Notes: generated by a model from the letters alone, not told the origin. Positions 24,796-33,349 are shown, counted from the stretch's first letter. The stretch: 50,956 nucleotides of DNA from Streptomyces phaeofaciens (GCF_014648915.1 NZ_BMSA01000039.1:1-50956); one strand, 5' to 3'. Program-made: numbers and translations.

Positions 24796-24948
24796 TGCGC
24801 AAGGAGACATCGGGCGCCGCAGGCCGCACATGCACACCCGCTCCACCCGGCTGCGCACGATCCTCAGCCGGTTGCGCAGGCTGGCTGCGCACCGCCCGGA
24901 GGGGGCTGCGCAGTTGGTCTGCGCACATCCGACTGCGCACATCTGCGC
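24796..24948. repeat. TGCGCA palindrome array, possible origin or operator
   Basis: Seven exact TGCGCA sites occur in about 145 bases (24796, 24852, 24873, 24886, 24907, 24920, 24934), with an eighth near-copy TGCGCG at 24943. Several read CTGCGCAC. No gene overlaps it, and it precedes the helix-turn-helix gene at 25183. The density is far above chance. It could be an iteron set, a partition site or a repressor array. Confidence 0.55.
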
Positions 24949-24959
24949 GGTCAGAGAGT

Positions 24960-24972
24960 GGTCGGCCCGACC
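24960..24972. promoter_or_regulatory. GGTCGGCCCGACC palindrome, second copy
   Basis: This 13-mer is identical to 20456-20468 and is symmetric about one base. Here it lies 210 bases upstream of the helix-turn-helix gene; the other copy lies upstream of the TcpC-like remnant. A shared regulator is likely. Confidence 0.45.
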
Positions 24973-25182
24973 GCGCCCCCGACCACGGCAGCTGGCGGCT
25001 GTGTTGCCGGATCGTGACCGGTGGTCGGGGCTGGTGGCCGCCGGCCCGGTCGGGGCCAGCGGGTGAGCTGACGGCATGGAACGCACATACGCCTGCGCAC
25101 TTGTGCCCGCCAGCCGCCCCACCCCGGTGGGCGCGGTGCGCTGGTGCGGCCACCAGGCGCTGCCTGCGCCAGAGGCAGCGGC

Positions 25183-26211
25183 ATGAGCGGCTTCGGAGCC
25201 GGCGTCCGCCGTGGCGTGATGGCGGAAGATCAGTTCACGCAGATCGCCAACGGGTTGTTCCGCGACAGCAGGATCTCCTTCAAGGCCAAGGGGCTCTTCG
25301 GCTGCATCAGCACCCACCGGGACGGCTGGCAGGTCACCATCGCCAGCCTGGCCCGACACGGTCGCGAACGCGTCGACGCGGTGGCCACCGGCCTGGAGGA
25401 ACTGCAGAAGCACGGATTTCTGCTGCGCGGCCGCGCCCGCAGCGCCGACGGCACCCTCGGGCAGGCGCTGTACGTCATCACCGACCTGCCTGCCCGGCAA
25501 AACCGCAGCTCACCACCAGAGTCGGGTGATCCAGGACTGGCTGAGCCAGTGTTGGCTGATCCCGGCACTAAGAACACCATCGTCAAGAAGACCAGCCCCC
25601 TCCGTCCGTGCGACCGCGGCGACGCCGCGCCGGTGAACGGAAGGACGAGCCCCTCGCACCGGACAGCGTCCCCGCCCCCGGCAGACGAGATGCATCCGGG
25701 GATCCGGTTGCTGTTGGAGATCGGGGCGAGCCGTCCTGAACTGCTGCTGACCGGGAAGCCGCTGACCGATCAGGGCCGCGTGGCGACCGCGATGATGGAC
25801 GGCGGCTGGAGCCCCCGGCAGCTGCGCCACGTCGTCACCGGCCGGCCCCTGCCGAACCCAGTGCGTACCTCGGTCGGCGCGATCATCGCCGCCCGGCTCC
25901 GCTCCGCCCAGGCCTACCCGCCGCCCGCCATCGCGGCGGACCACCACGCCCCGGCCCCGCGGGACGCGCCGTCCGAGTCGGCGTCGACCGAGCGGCCCTC
26001 GGCAGGGGCCGCCGCCCGCAGCGTGACCGAGGCCCTGACCTACCGGGCCCTCGTCGAATGCGCCGGCTGCGGCGTGCCCGCAACCGCCCCTGGCAAGGAC
26101 GTCTGCCCCACCTGCCTCGGCTGGCCGCTGTGCCGCACCTGCCCGGGGCCGACCCGCAAGCGAGCCCACCCCGACGGCGACGGCCGCTGCACGACATGCG
26201 CCTGCGCCTGA
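25183..26211 (+). CDS. Helix-turn-helix protein with C-terminal zinc ribbon
   Basis: ATG 25183 with AGAGG seven bases upstream gives 342 residues. Residues ~15-85 form a winged helix of the plasmid-replication or regulator kind (DQFTQIANGLFRDSRISFKA, VTIASLARHGRERVDAVATG, LEELQKHGFLLRG). A long Pro/Ser-rich linker leads to a second helical part (ATAMMDGGWSPRQLRHVVTG). Cys pairs then follow in CAGCGVPATAPGKDVCPTC and CRTCPG, a likely zinc ribbon. Proteins of this type are frequent on Streptomyces mobile elements. Role in replication or regulation is inferred. It heads a two-gene operon. Confidence 0.8.
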   Translation: MSGFGAGVRRGVMAEDQFTQIANGLFRDSRISFKAKGLFGCISTHRDGWQVTIASLARHGRERVDAVATGLEELQKHGFLLRGRARSADGTLGQALYVITDLPARQNRSSPPESGDPGLAEPVLADPGTKNTIVKKTSPLRPCDRGDAAPVNGRTSPSHRTASPPPADEMHPGIRLLLEIGASRPELLLTGKPLTDQGRVATAMMDGGWSPRQLRHVVTGRPLPNPVRTSVGAIIAARLRSAQAYPPPAIAADHHAPAPRDAPSESASTERPSAGAAARSVTEALTYRALVECAGCGVPATAPGKDVCPTCLGWPLCRTCPGPTRKRAHPDGDGRCTTCACA

Positions 26212-26237
26212 CTGGCCCACTGGGAAGGAAGCAGCCC

Positions 26238-26480
26238 GTGACGGACACGCTCCGCACACCACCGCTGGCCGCAGCCGTGCAACACCTCCTGGGCGCCCGG
26301 GCCCGCGAACACGTCCACAGCGTCGAAGGCGACGGCGCCTGCCGCCACCTGCAGCGCCACGCCGCCCTGCACACCTACCTCGTCCAGGCCGCCGCCGACA
26401 GCGGCGCCTACCAGCTGCGCCGCTCGGCCGGGATCGGCCGGCGCCTGCTGTGGGACGCCGCCGGCCTGCTGCAGACCTAG
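26238..26480 (+). CDS. Small hypothetical protein, 80 aa
   Basis: GTG 26238 is preceded by GGAAGGA and lies 26 bases after the helix-turn-helix gene, so they are likely co-transcribed. The protein is helical, with LAAAVQHLLGARAREHVHSV, RHLQRHAALHTYLVQAAADS and YQLRRSAGIGRRLLWDAAG. No signal peptide or known domain is seen. Confidence 0.55.
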   Translation: MTDTLRTPPLAAAVQHLLGARAREHVHSVEGDGACRHLQRHAALHTYLVQAAADSGAYQLRRSAGIGRRLLWDAAGLLQT

Positions 26481-26594
26481 GACACCTGCTCGGCCTCGGC
26501 GCCCGTGAACGGCTGATGGTCCAACTCACCGGCCAGGTCGCCGAGATCCTCGAGCGCATACCACCACGTAGCGATATCCGGCCACCTGCGATGC

Positions 26595-26879
26595 TCAGAG
26601 CGGCCAACTGCAGTACTCAGTCACAGGCGTCCGCAGGGTGCGCGGCACTGGACGCGCAGGAGGTGGGGGAATCAGCGTTGCCGCCTTCGAGCACACCGGG
26701 CCGTGGAGTGTCGGTGACGTCCTGGTGCTGTCCCCTGTGTCAGGAGTGCGCCACCAGCGGGCATCGTTCCATCTGCAGGTGTGCCTGGACGCCGCGGCCC
26801 GCGCTGCCGGCGCCATGACGAACAGCGAGGCCAGCGCGACGGCTGTGACGCGGGACCGGCGCAGACGAACTGCAGGCAT
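26595..26879 (-). CDS. Small secreted protein candidate
   Basis: ATG 26879 has AGAAGGA six bases upstream. It begins with a classic signal peptide, MPAVRLRRSRVTAVALASLF, followed by VMAPAARA and a predicted cleavage. The rest (HTCRWNDARWWRTPDTGD and a Pro-rich end with few Cys) matches nothing I know and may be altered by a frameshift. It lies 50 bases downstream of the metallo-hydrolase gene on the same strand. Confidence 0.45.
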   Translation of the reverse strand: MPAVRLRRSRVTAVALASLFVMAPAARAAASRHTCRWNDARWWRTPDTGDSTRTSPTLHGPVCSKAATLIPPPPARPVPRTLRTPVTEYCSWPL

Positions 26880-26929
26880 GAAAGATCCTTCTGAATGGAA
26901 GGGAGGTGCAGGAAGGAGGGAGGAGGCGC

Positions 26930-27709
26930 TCAGTTATCGGCGGGGAAGAGGGACCGGTTTGCGATGTCGATGATGAACGGGCCGACGTGGGAGGGGTACC
27001 GGTCCACGATCGCCTTCTTGTATGCCTGGCCGTCGTCGTCGAGCAGTTCGCGGGCGTCGTTGAGGTAGCGGTGCACCTGTTCGTAGACCTCCGGCCCGGT
27101 GGGCAGGCCGTGGCCGGCGAGGATCGTGTCGTAGCCGGACTCGGCGGCCAGTGCGTCGAGGGCCTTGTGCCAGCCGGTGATGTCGTTGTTGCCCAGGTAG
27201 AGGTGGACGTCGTTGTAGACGAGGTCCTGGGCGACCAGGACGCCCTGCTCGGGCAGCTTGACGAGGAGTTCGTCGGCGGCCTCGCCGCCGGAGACGGCTT
27301 CGAAGACGAACGGGACACCGTCGATGACCTCGGTGCCCGGAACGAGGGCCACGTCCGGGGTGAAGTCGGTGACCGGTATGACCAGGCCGGTGGGCAGCAG
27401 GCTGTCGCCGCGAGCGACGATCTGCTCCCGCACCTGGGCCAGCGCGTGGACGGGGGCACCGAAGCGGGCGGCGCCGTTGTAGTGGTCCGGGTGGGCGTGC
27501 GTGACGATCAGCCGGTCCAGCGGCTTGCCGAGACCTTGGGCGTAGGCGACGGCCTCGTCCGCGTAGGCGGGAAGGAGCTGGGCGTCGATCGCGATGATCC
27601 GGCTCGGCGTCTCGATCAGCTGGGTGGTGGTGTGGAAGGTGTCGGCCGGGGACATATAGCTGTGAATGCGGACCGCGCCCTTGTCCAGGACCGTGACCGT
27701 GCCGTTCAT
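26930..27709 (-). CDS. Metallo-beta-lactamase-fold hydrolase
   Basis: ATG 27709 follows AAGGAG by seven bases; the 39 codons upstream in the same frame overlap the AraC promoter region and are not coding. The 259-residue protein has the metal motif VTHAHPDHYNGA (His71, His73, Asp75, His76), further ligand candidates in LVAQDLVYNDVHLY (Asp) and ILAGHGLPTG (His), all in the expected order. It likely hydrolyses a lactone or related ester with two zinc ions. It is divergent from an AraC regulator that probably controls it. Confidence 0.85.
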   Translation of the reverse strand: MNGTVTVLDKGAVRIHSYMSPADTFHTTTQLIETPSRIIAIDAQLLPAYADEAVAYAQGLGKPLDRLIVTHAHPDHYNGAARFGAPVHALAQVREQIVARGDSLLPTGLVIPVTDFTPDVALVPGTEVIDGVPFVFEAVSGGEAADELLVKLPEQGVLVAQDLVYNDVHLYLGNNDITGWHKALDALAAESGYDTILAGHGLPTGPEVYEQVHRYLNDARELLDDDGQAYKKAIVDRYPSHVGPFIIDIANRSLFPADN

Positions 27710-27791
27710 GGGGATGCTCCTTGCGGTGGATGACGACCTGTCGCCGTCTCGACGCCCTCCACTGTTGTCACAAAGCCGCAGGCAGGCGAGA

Positions 27792-27814
27792 TACCATGAA
27801 GACATAGCATGGTA
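27792..27814. promoter_or_regulatory. Inverted repeat TACCATG-N9-CATGGTA
   Basis: Perfect 7-bp arms in the divergent promoter region between the metallo-hydrolase and the AraC gene, 22 bases before the AraC ATG. It is a natural candidate for the AraC regulator's own site, controlling both genes. Confidence 0.5.
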
Positions 27815-27835
27815 ATTTGAGGACATTCAGAGATC

Positions 27836-28747
27836 ATGATGCTTCCCGCGGACCCTGACGGCGGCGATCTGCCGGAAGGCGATGTCATCCTCCGGCTCGA
27901 CTTCAATCCGCCCGAAGAACGCGTCCCCGGGTTCGAGATCATCGATCTTGCGACCCTCCACGAGCGGCGTCGGCGCCGCGGCAGACGGCCCGACCAGGTG
28001 CATCGGGTCGACTTCCACACCCTCACCCTCATCACCGAGGGCAGCGGTGAACACGCCATCGACTTCGTGACCTATCCCTGCCGCCCCGGCACCCTGCTGT
28101 GGGTCCGCCCCGGGCAGGTCCAGAGCTTCGTGCGGCCCGGCACCGCCAACGGCACACACCTGCTGTTCACGCCCGCCTTCCCACCTCACGCCAGCAGTGC
28201 CGACCGGCTGGTGAACGAGTGGTACGGGCCGGCGTGCCGGCAACTCGGCGCGAGCCCCACCTACGCCTTGCTCTCCACCCTGCTGGGCCAGCTGCGTGCC
28301 GAGTACGACCGCCCGGAGCAGGATGTCTCGGCCGAGATCCTGCAACTGCTCCTGGCCACGATGCTGTTGCAGATCGACCGGCTGCCGCACCCGGACAGCG
28401 GCGCCGACCCGCGCGCAAGCGGAGAGGTCTACACCCGCTTCCGTGCAGAACTGGAACGCAGCTACGCCACCACCCGCCGCGCCGCCGACTACGCACACCG
28501 CCTCGGCTACACCGTCAAGACACTGACCCGCGCCTGCACAGCCGCCACCGGCCAGCCGGTCAAGCACGTCATCGACGGCCGCGTCGCCCTGGAGGCCAGG
28601 CGCCTGCTCGCCCACACCGACGAACCGGTGGCGACCCTCGCCCGCCGCCTGGGTTTCCCCGAACCCACCAACTTCGGCAAGTTCTTCACCCGCCACACCG
28701 GTGTCACCCCCGGTGCCTTCCGCCAGGCGCACCAGAGTCAGCAGTGA
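27836..28747 (+). CDS. AraC-family transcriptional regulator
   Basis: 303 residues from ATG 27836 (a second ATG follows at once). The N-terminal cupin-like sensor has FHTLTLITEGSGEHAIDFVT and RPGTLLWVRPGQVQSFV. The C-terminal domain has both AraC helix-turn-helix units: ADYAHRLGYTVKTLTRACTA and ATLARRLGFPEPTNFGKFF, ending RHTGVTPGAFRQAH. It would bind the inverted repeat ahead of it and regulate the divergent hydrolase. Its ligand is unknown. Confidence 0.9.
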   Translation: MMLPADPDGGDLPEGDVILRLDFNPPEERVPGFEIIDLATLHERRRRRGRRPDQVHRVDFHTLTLITEGSGEHAIDFVTYPCRPGTLLWVRPGQVQSFVRPGTANGTHLLFTPAFPPHASSADRLVNEWYGPACRQLGASPTYALLSTLLGQLRAEYDRPEQDVSAEILQLLLATMLLQIDRLPHPDSGADPRASGEVYTRFRAELERSYATTRRAADYAHRLGYTVKTLTRACTAATGQPVKHVIDGRVALEARRLLAHTDEPVATLARRLGFPEPTNFGKFFTRHTGVTPGAFRQAHQSQQ

Positions 28748-28835
28748 AAACGACGCTCTCTCGGTGGCCTGCCGGACCACCACGTGGCAGCAGCCTCAAG
28801 ACCGCCGCCACAGGTGTCCGTGGCGGGCAATCGGG

Positions 28836-29036
28836 TCACGGCTTCGTGTAGATGACGCCGAGTTTGTCGATCTCGTTGCCGGAGCGTCCGTGGAAGCCAG
28901 CGATCTGCCAGCCGGACGGAGCGCTGCGGGTCACACAGCCCGAGGTGGCGGATCCGCCGACCAGGGTGCGGCCGAGGTTGGTGGTGAATTCAAAGCAGTC
29001 CGGTACGGCCACGCGGTCTTTTCTCGACCTGCCGCG
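28836..29036 (-). pseudogene. Lectin-like (jacalin-type) C-terminal fragment
   Basis: The minus strand reads VAVPDCFEFTTNLGRTLVGG, VTRSAPSGWQIAGFHGRSG and NEIDKLGVIYTKP before TGA. The ending GFHGRSG-NEIDKLGVIYT is typical of jacalin-like lectin domains. Nothing coding joins it upstream, so only the tail of a sugar-binding secreted protein remains. Confidence 0.5.
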
Positions 29037-29452
29037 ACCAGGGCGGACGGCTCCGCCTGGACGGCTCGGCGGCCGGCGAGGACACCGTCGTCGACCCGTG
29101 CGTAGCCCCCGAGACCGGCCCGTTCAAGGCTGGAGGACGGAACGTAGGACGACCGGCTTCGCTTTCCTGGGCGGCGTTGACAGGAGGCGTTGGTGCTGTC
29201 GTTTCTCGTGAGCCAATTGAGCTCGTGCCGGCAGCCCGGCGACTTCCGAACCGGCGTCGAAGTGCTGTCATTTCGTGGGTAAAGCCACGCGGGAGACCGG
29301 CGCCTACCTGGACAGGATCTACGAGCAGGCGTGGGGATTGTGTCGGCTCTTCTGCCGCCGCGGACGGGTCACTCGGGCAGGCTGCGTCCGCTGCTCGTGG
29401 CGCGGGCCGGCACGGCGAAGGCAGGTGCATCCGGTCGTAGGTAGCCGCCGGT
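29037..29452. other. Gene-free or scrambled stretch
   Basis: Short open stretches exist on both strands but none shows a start, RBS and sustained coding signal. A phrase such as TGAYLDRIYEQAWGL on the plus strand near 29300 may be a remnant. I support no gene here. Confidence 0.35.
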
Positions 29453-29740
29453 TCACGTCCATGAGGTGCTGTACAGGGTGTATTCGAGCAGGTTGGGCGC
29501 GAGGCGCCGGACGGTCAGGTGCCCGTTGCCGCTGCTTGGCCGGCGGCCGCCTGCATGGAGGAGAGGTAGACCGCGTAGCGGTGGGGTGAGCAGTTCTCGT
29601 CCCGCCAGGCCCAGCTGGCGATCGGGCCGTCGGGGTCGTGGCCGGTCTCCCGGCCGAGGGTTTGGGTCAGGGATTGCAGCTGCCGGGCCAGAACCCGGTC
29701 GAGGACGAGCGGCTGGAGGCCGGCGCCCTGCTTGCCATAG
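29453..29740 (-). pseudogene. OGG-fold glycosylase C-terminal remnant, copy 1
   Basis: The plus-strand text from 29462 parallels 48320-48580 through long shared words such as GTATTCGAGCAGGT and GAGAGGTAGACCGCGTAG. It therefore encodes a decayed version of the C-terminal ~95 residues of the glycosylase whose full gene lies at 48.3-49.1 kb. Insertions and frame changes break it. Confidence 0.7.
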
Positions 29741-29989
29741 CTGAGACGCGCTCTGTGCAGACGCGGTCACCCTCGCGCCTTGAGTGTACGGCGCGGGAGC
29801 AAGGTGACGGGTTGTGCCGTTCGGGGGCTGCGGCAGAGCGGACGCTAGCGTTCTCGTACGCACGGCGTGCAGATGTGGCTACTATGCGTGACCATCGGCG
29901 GCTGTTGAGGCGGTCGCCCGGCCGGTGGGTCACCCCGGCAAGGCGAACCTGCCCGTATGCCGTCTCCTTTGGCGAAGGGACAACCCGTC

Positions 29990-31867
29990 ATGGCCACCAA
30001 AACCAAGAAGACCACCGCGTCGTCGAGGAAGAACGGCTCCGAGGAAAAGCTGATCGGCTCGCTGCGCTGCTATATCCGTGCCCGCGGTCCGGAACTGCTG
30101 GAGGATCCGAACGTCACGTCTGTAGGTATCGGCCGCAAGGTCACCGGCGGCCAGCGAGGCAAGCAGGTCGTGCTGCAGTTCACGGTGGCCAGCAAGGTCG
30201 AGCCGGAGGTGCTGGAGGAGCTGGGCACGACGCTGATCCCTGAGACGATCACGGTAGACGGTGTCGAGGTGCCCACCGACGTCGTCGAGCGCAGCTACAA
30301 GCCGCACTTCCGCACGGTGGCCGAGGTCGAGAGCCCGGCCCGCAAAACCCGCCTGGACCCGATCGAGCCCGGTGTGAGCGTCGGCCTGGCCGGCTCGGTA
30401 CCGCCGTCGGCGGGCACCATCGGCGCAATCGTTTTCGACAAGGCCAACGGCACCCCGTATGTACTGAGCAACTGGCATGTGCTGCACGGACCGGAGGGCG
30501 CGCTCGGCGATGAGATCGCCCAGCCCGGCCCGCACGACGACAACCGCGTGCGCCGCAACCGCCTCGGCGTGCTCAAGCGCTCTCACCTCGGTGTGGCCGG
30601 CGACTGTGCGATCTCCACGATCGAGGACCGCGGCTTCGTCCAAGAGATCTTCGAACTGGGCGTGGCACCGAAGGAACTGGGTGAGCCGGACCTCGACGAC
30701 AAGGTGATCAAGAGCGGGCGGACCACCGGGGTCACGCACGGCATCGTGCGCCGGATCGAGACCGTGGCCAAGATCAACTACGGCGGCGACGTCGGCGTGA
30801 AGACCATCGGCTGCTTCGAGATCGGCCCCGACCCCGCCAACCTGCCGGCCGACGGAGAGATCAGCAAGCCCGGCGACTCCGGCGCCCTCTGGCTGTTCAA
30901 ACAGGCTAACGGCCGCCCCGGTACGGTCATGGCCGGCCTGCACTTCGGCGGCGAGGGCAAGAGCGACCCCGACGAACACGCCCTGGCCTGCCTGTCGACC
31001 TCGGTGTTCGAGAGACTCGAGATCAGCCTGACCCCGCCGGCCCCCGAGGACATCGAGAGCATCGCGGGATACGACCCGGACTTCCTCGGCGAACGCATCG
31101 ACGCCCCGCAACTGGACGCGGCGCTGAGCCGGGATGCCGTGCTCCTGGACGGCTCCGAGGTCATCCCCTACACCCACTTCTCCCTCACGCTGAGCAAGAA
31201 GCGGCGCTTCCCGTTCTGGGTGGGCTGGAACGTCGACGGCGGTTCCCTCAAGAAGCTCAGCCGCAACAACATCCGGTTCGTCAAGGACCCGCGGCTGCCC
31301 GCCAACACACAGGTCGGCAACGAACTCTACGAGAACAACCGGCTGGACCGCGGGCACATCGCCCGCCGCGCCGACCTGCTGTGGGGCAGCCTGCCGGAAG
31401 CCCAGAAGGCCAACACCGACTCCTTCTTCTACACCAACATCACCCCCCAGATGGACGACTTCAACCAGAGTTCCAAGAACGGGCTGTGGGGCGAACTGGA
31501 GGACGCCGTCTTCGCCGACGTCGACGTCGACGACCTCAAGGTCAGCGTGTTCGGCGGCCCCGTCTTCCAGGACGACGACCGCACCTTCCGCGGTGTGAAG
31601 ATCCCCAGAGAGTTCTGGAAGGTCATCACCTTCACCGAGCAGGGCACACTCAAGGCCAAGGCTTTCCTGCTCACCCAGAACCTCGACCAGATCGAGGCCC
31701 TCGAACTGGACGAGTTCCGCGTCTTCCAGGTCACCCTCGGCGAACTCGAGGGGCGCACCCAGCTGCTCTTCCCGGCCACTCTGCACAAGGGCGACACACT
31801 GGCCGTGCCCGAAGCGGTGGCCGAGCGAACGCCGCTGGACAGCCTCGCCGACATTCAGTGGGACTGA
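29990..31867 (+). CDS. Trypsin-like protease fused to NUC1 DNA/RNA endonuclease
   Basis: ATG 29990 (MATKTKKTTASSRKNGSEEK) with GAAGGGA nine bases upstream gives 625 residues. The first half is a chymotrypsin-fold protease: PYVLSNWHVLHG (His163), VAGDCAISTIED (Asp205) and KPGDSGALWLF (Ser297). The second half is a non-specific nuclease: NNRLDRGHIARRADLLWG (catalytic His456), FFYTNITPQMDDFNQ (metal-site Asn) and VFGGPVFQDDDRTFRGVKIP. No signal peptide is visible, so it may act inside the cell. Protease plus nuclease in one chain suggests a self-activating effector for defence or conflict. It stands alone, without an obvious immunity gene. Confidence 0.9.
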   Translation: MATKTKKTTASSRKNGSEEKLIGSLRCYIRARGPELLEDPNVTSVGIGRKVTGGQRGKQVVLQFTVASKVEPEVLEELGTTLIPETITVDGVEVPTDVVERSYKPHFRTVAEVESPARKTRLDPIEPGVSVGLAGSVPPSAGTIGAIVFDKANGTPYVLSNWHVLHGPEGALGDEIAQPGPHDDNRVRRNRLGVLKRSHLGVAGDCAISTIEDRGFVQEIFELGVAPKELGEPDLDDKVIKSGRTTGVTHGIVRRIETVAKINYGGDVGVKTIGCFEIGPDPANLPADGEISKPGDSGALWLFKQANGRPGTVMAGLHFGGEGKSDPDEHALACLSTSVFERLEISLTPPAPEDIESIAGYDPDFLGERIDAPQLDAALSRDAVLLDGSEVIPYTHFSLTLSKKRRFPFWVGWNVDGGSLKKLSRNNIRFVKDPRLPANTQVGNELYENNRLDRGHIARRADLLWGSLPEAQKANTDSFFYTNITPQMDDFNQSSKNGLWGELEDAVFADVDVDDLKVSVFGGPVFQDDDRTFRGVKIPREFWKVITFTEQGTLKAKAFLLTQNLDQIEALELDEFRVFQVTLGELEGRTQLLFPATLHKGDTLAVPEAVAERTPLDSLADIQWD

Positions 31868-31977
31868 CCCCGGCAGGCCGTCAAATCTGCGTGGTCAGAA
31901 CCGTCCCGGCGTGCCAGGAACACGCTGGGACGGTATCCGCTTGACCGCCGCATCAGCACCCTGCGATTGCGATCGTT

Positions 31978-32091
31978 TTGATTGCGGCAGTACTTGCTGC
32001 ACTGATCGTCCAGGCGTATCCGGCGATGATCCCGGCCCTCACCATTGCGGTGGTCGTGGCCGGGCTTGTAATGCTGTTCCTGGAGCTGTGA
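31978..32091 (+). CDS. Possible two-helix membrane peptide
   Basis: An open frame encodes IAAVLAALIVQAYPAMIPAL followed by TIAVVVAGLVMLFLEL, two membrane helices joined by a short turn. A TTG at 31978 is the only start candidate and no RBS is clear. It resembles small plasmid-spread or holin-like proteins but may be a remnant. Confidence 0.25.
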   Translation: MIAAVLAALIVQAYPAMIPALTIAVVVAGLVMLFLEL

Positions 32092-32269
32092 CCAGGCGTG
32101 GGGCCTTGCACGAGCAGCAGGGCGTGCGCAAATTCTCTATCCCGTGCTGGCCACCTGCTGACTGGCGTTGTATGTGATCGGTAGTGAGGTCATCTTCAGA
32201 ATCGCACGCCAGACACTGGAAGCCGTCGCGCCTGCCTGGCCGCCACTGATGTTGGAAGCACCCAGCCAC
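32039..32269 (-). CDS. HNH endonuclease, small or partial
   Basis: From GTG 32269 the frame gives GRRDGFQCLACDSEDDLTTD, HIQRQSAGG and IENLRTPCCSCKAPR. This fits the HNH pattern: a CxxC pair, the DH dipeptide of the catalytic strand, then an Asn-containing turn and a CxxC. The last Cys pair is altered (CCSC), so activity is uncertain. Length 76 residues is short for the family; the tail after KAPR looks non-native. Confidence 0.55.
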   Translation of the reverse strand: MAGCFQHQWRPGRRDGFQCLACDSEDDLTTDHIQRQSAGGQHGIENLRTPCCSCKAPRLVTAPGTALQARPRPPQW

Positions 32270-32405
32270 GGCGGCCGCCGCTTACCAGAGGTCCGGCCGG
32301 AACGATAGCCGCTGTGGGACTGGCTACCTCCCAGAGATCGACGAGGAACGGGAGGAGCCAGAAGATTCCACTTCCAAGGCCAGCAGCCAGCCGTATCGGC
32401 TGAAC

Positions 32406-32519
32406 ATGTCGTCGTCCCGCAGAGACCTGGTCAGCCGTGTCGCACGGAACGAGTTCCGCTCCCTGGCGACCGACATGACGGTGCGCCTTGTGACCGACGC
32501 CTGGCAGAACCATAACTTC
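32406..32519 (+). pseudogene. Possible AbiJ-type N-terminal fragment
   Basis: MSSSRRDLVSRVARNEFRSL then MTVRLVTDAWQNHNFAP resembles the short N-terminal domain of abortive-infection (AbiJ-like) proteins in Streptomyces. The frame then runs into helicase-remnant sequence, so only this domain is left. The match is from memory and weak. Confidence 0.25.
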
Positions 32520-32710
32520 GCCCCTTGTGCACCCATCATCACCTCGCGGCCCCCGCCACCACCCCCATGGGCGCCTGGCTCGCCGAGCAACGCCTGCCCG
32601 CACCAAAAACACCGCGACGGCCATCTCCCCGAGGCTTACGCCCACCTGGTCGCCACGCTCTTCGACGGCGACTGGACGGTCGAGGGCGCCGTCCTGTTCC
32701 CTGGCGTAGG
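32520..32710 (+). pseudogene. Helicase-associated-domain protein remnant, copy 1
   Basis: HHHLAAPATTPMGAWLAEQR in one frame and KHRDGHLPEAYAHLVATLFD with GDWTVEGAVL in another correspond to the middle and end of the helicase-associated repeats at 33.65-34.55 kb. Most of the intervening region is deleted. Confidence 0.6.
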
Positions 32711-32833
32711 CGCCCGTCGACAGAGATGGAACCGATGTGACGAGACCGGCCGGGACGCCAACTGTGCGCACCCTCTATCAGGCTTGTCGCTTGTCACCTT
32801 GCAGGCCACCGGCCCCGGTGGGCTTCGTGGCCG

Positions 32834-33349
32834 TCACTGTACGGCGGTGGCCCGGGGATTGACCTCGCAGCGATCGATCTTGTCGAGGGGGCCCGAGCTG
32901 GCCGCGGCCGACCGGATCCTCGCTTTGCCCTTCGCGGCGACCAGCACTTGCTGGTATGTCTCGCTCATGGTGAAGCCGTGCGCGTCCTTGTAGTTGATCT
33001 TCACGCCGAAGGTGCCCTCGCGCTCGTTGGGATTCCTGACCACGACGGTCGTGTACGGGTCGTCGGCGTCCGCGCAGTGTGTCAACACGGCGGCACCGTC
33101 CTTGAGGGGCCGGGGGGCAGCGAGGGAGGGGGACGGCGTGGGGCTGGAGCGCTCGGTCGGCCGCGAATGCTGGGTGTCGCCGTCTTCACCGCTGGGCGAC
33201 CCGGAGTCGGCGCTGGGGGTGCCCTTTGCGGCCGTCGACGCGGATTGCGGAGAGGACTTGGCGTTGCCCGGCTTCGTAGCACCGCATCCGGACATCGTTA
33301 TGACTGCCGCCAAGACCACGCCGGCGATCATGTGTACCCGCTTGATCAC
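32834..33349 (-). CDS. Secreted lipoprotein, hypothetical
   Basis: ATG 33349 gives 171 residues. The signal peptide MIKRVHMIAGVVLAAVITM ends at a lipobox SGC (Cys22). A low-complexity Ser/Pro/Gly linker is followed by a compact domain, VVVRNPNEREGTFGVKINYK, DAHGFTMSETYQQVLVAAKG and IDRCEVNP. It should be anchored on the outer face of the membrane. The two Cys in the domain may form a disulfide. No known function. Confidence 0.8.
   Translation of the reverse strand: MIKRVHMIAGVVLAAVITMSGCGATKPGNAKSSPQSASTAAKGTPSADSGSPSGEDGDTQHSRPTERSSPTPSPSLAAPRPLKDGAAVLTHCADADDPYTTVVVRNPNEREGTFGVKINYKDAHGFTMSETYQQVLVAAKGKARIRSAAASSGPLDKIDRCEVNPRATAVQ

Noticed and set aside
29930..31786. 618-codon open frame antisense to the protease-nuclease gene
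   Set aside because: Typical shadow of a GC3-rich gene; repetitive Val/Gly/Leu composition and no domain.
32324..32590. Minus-strand frame with SLRDDDMFSRYG, reminiscent of a GGDEF start
   Set aside because: The signature GGDEF is absent and the text overlaps helicase-remnant sequence; too weak to call.
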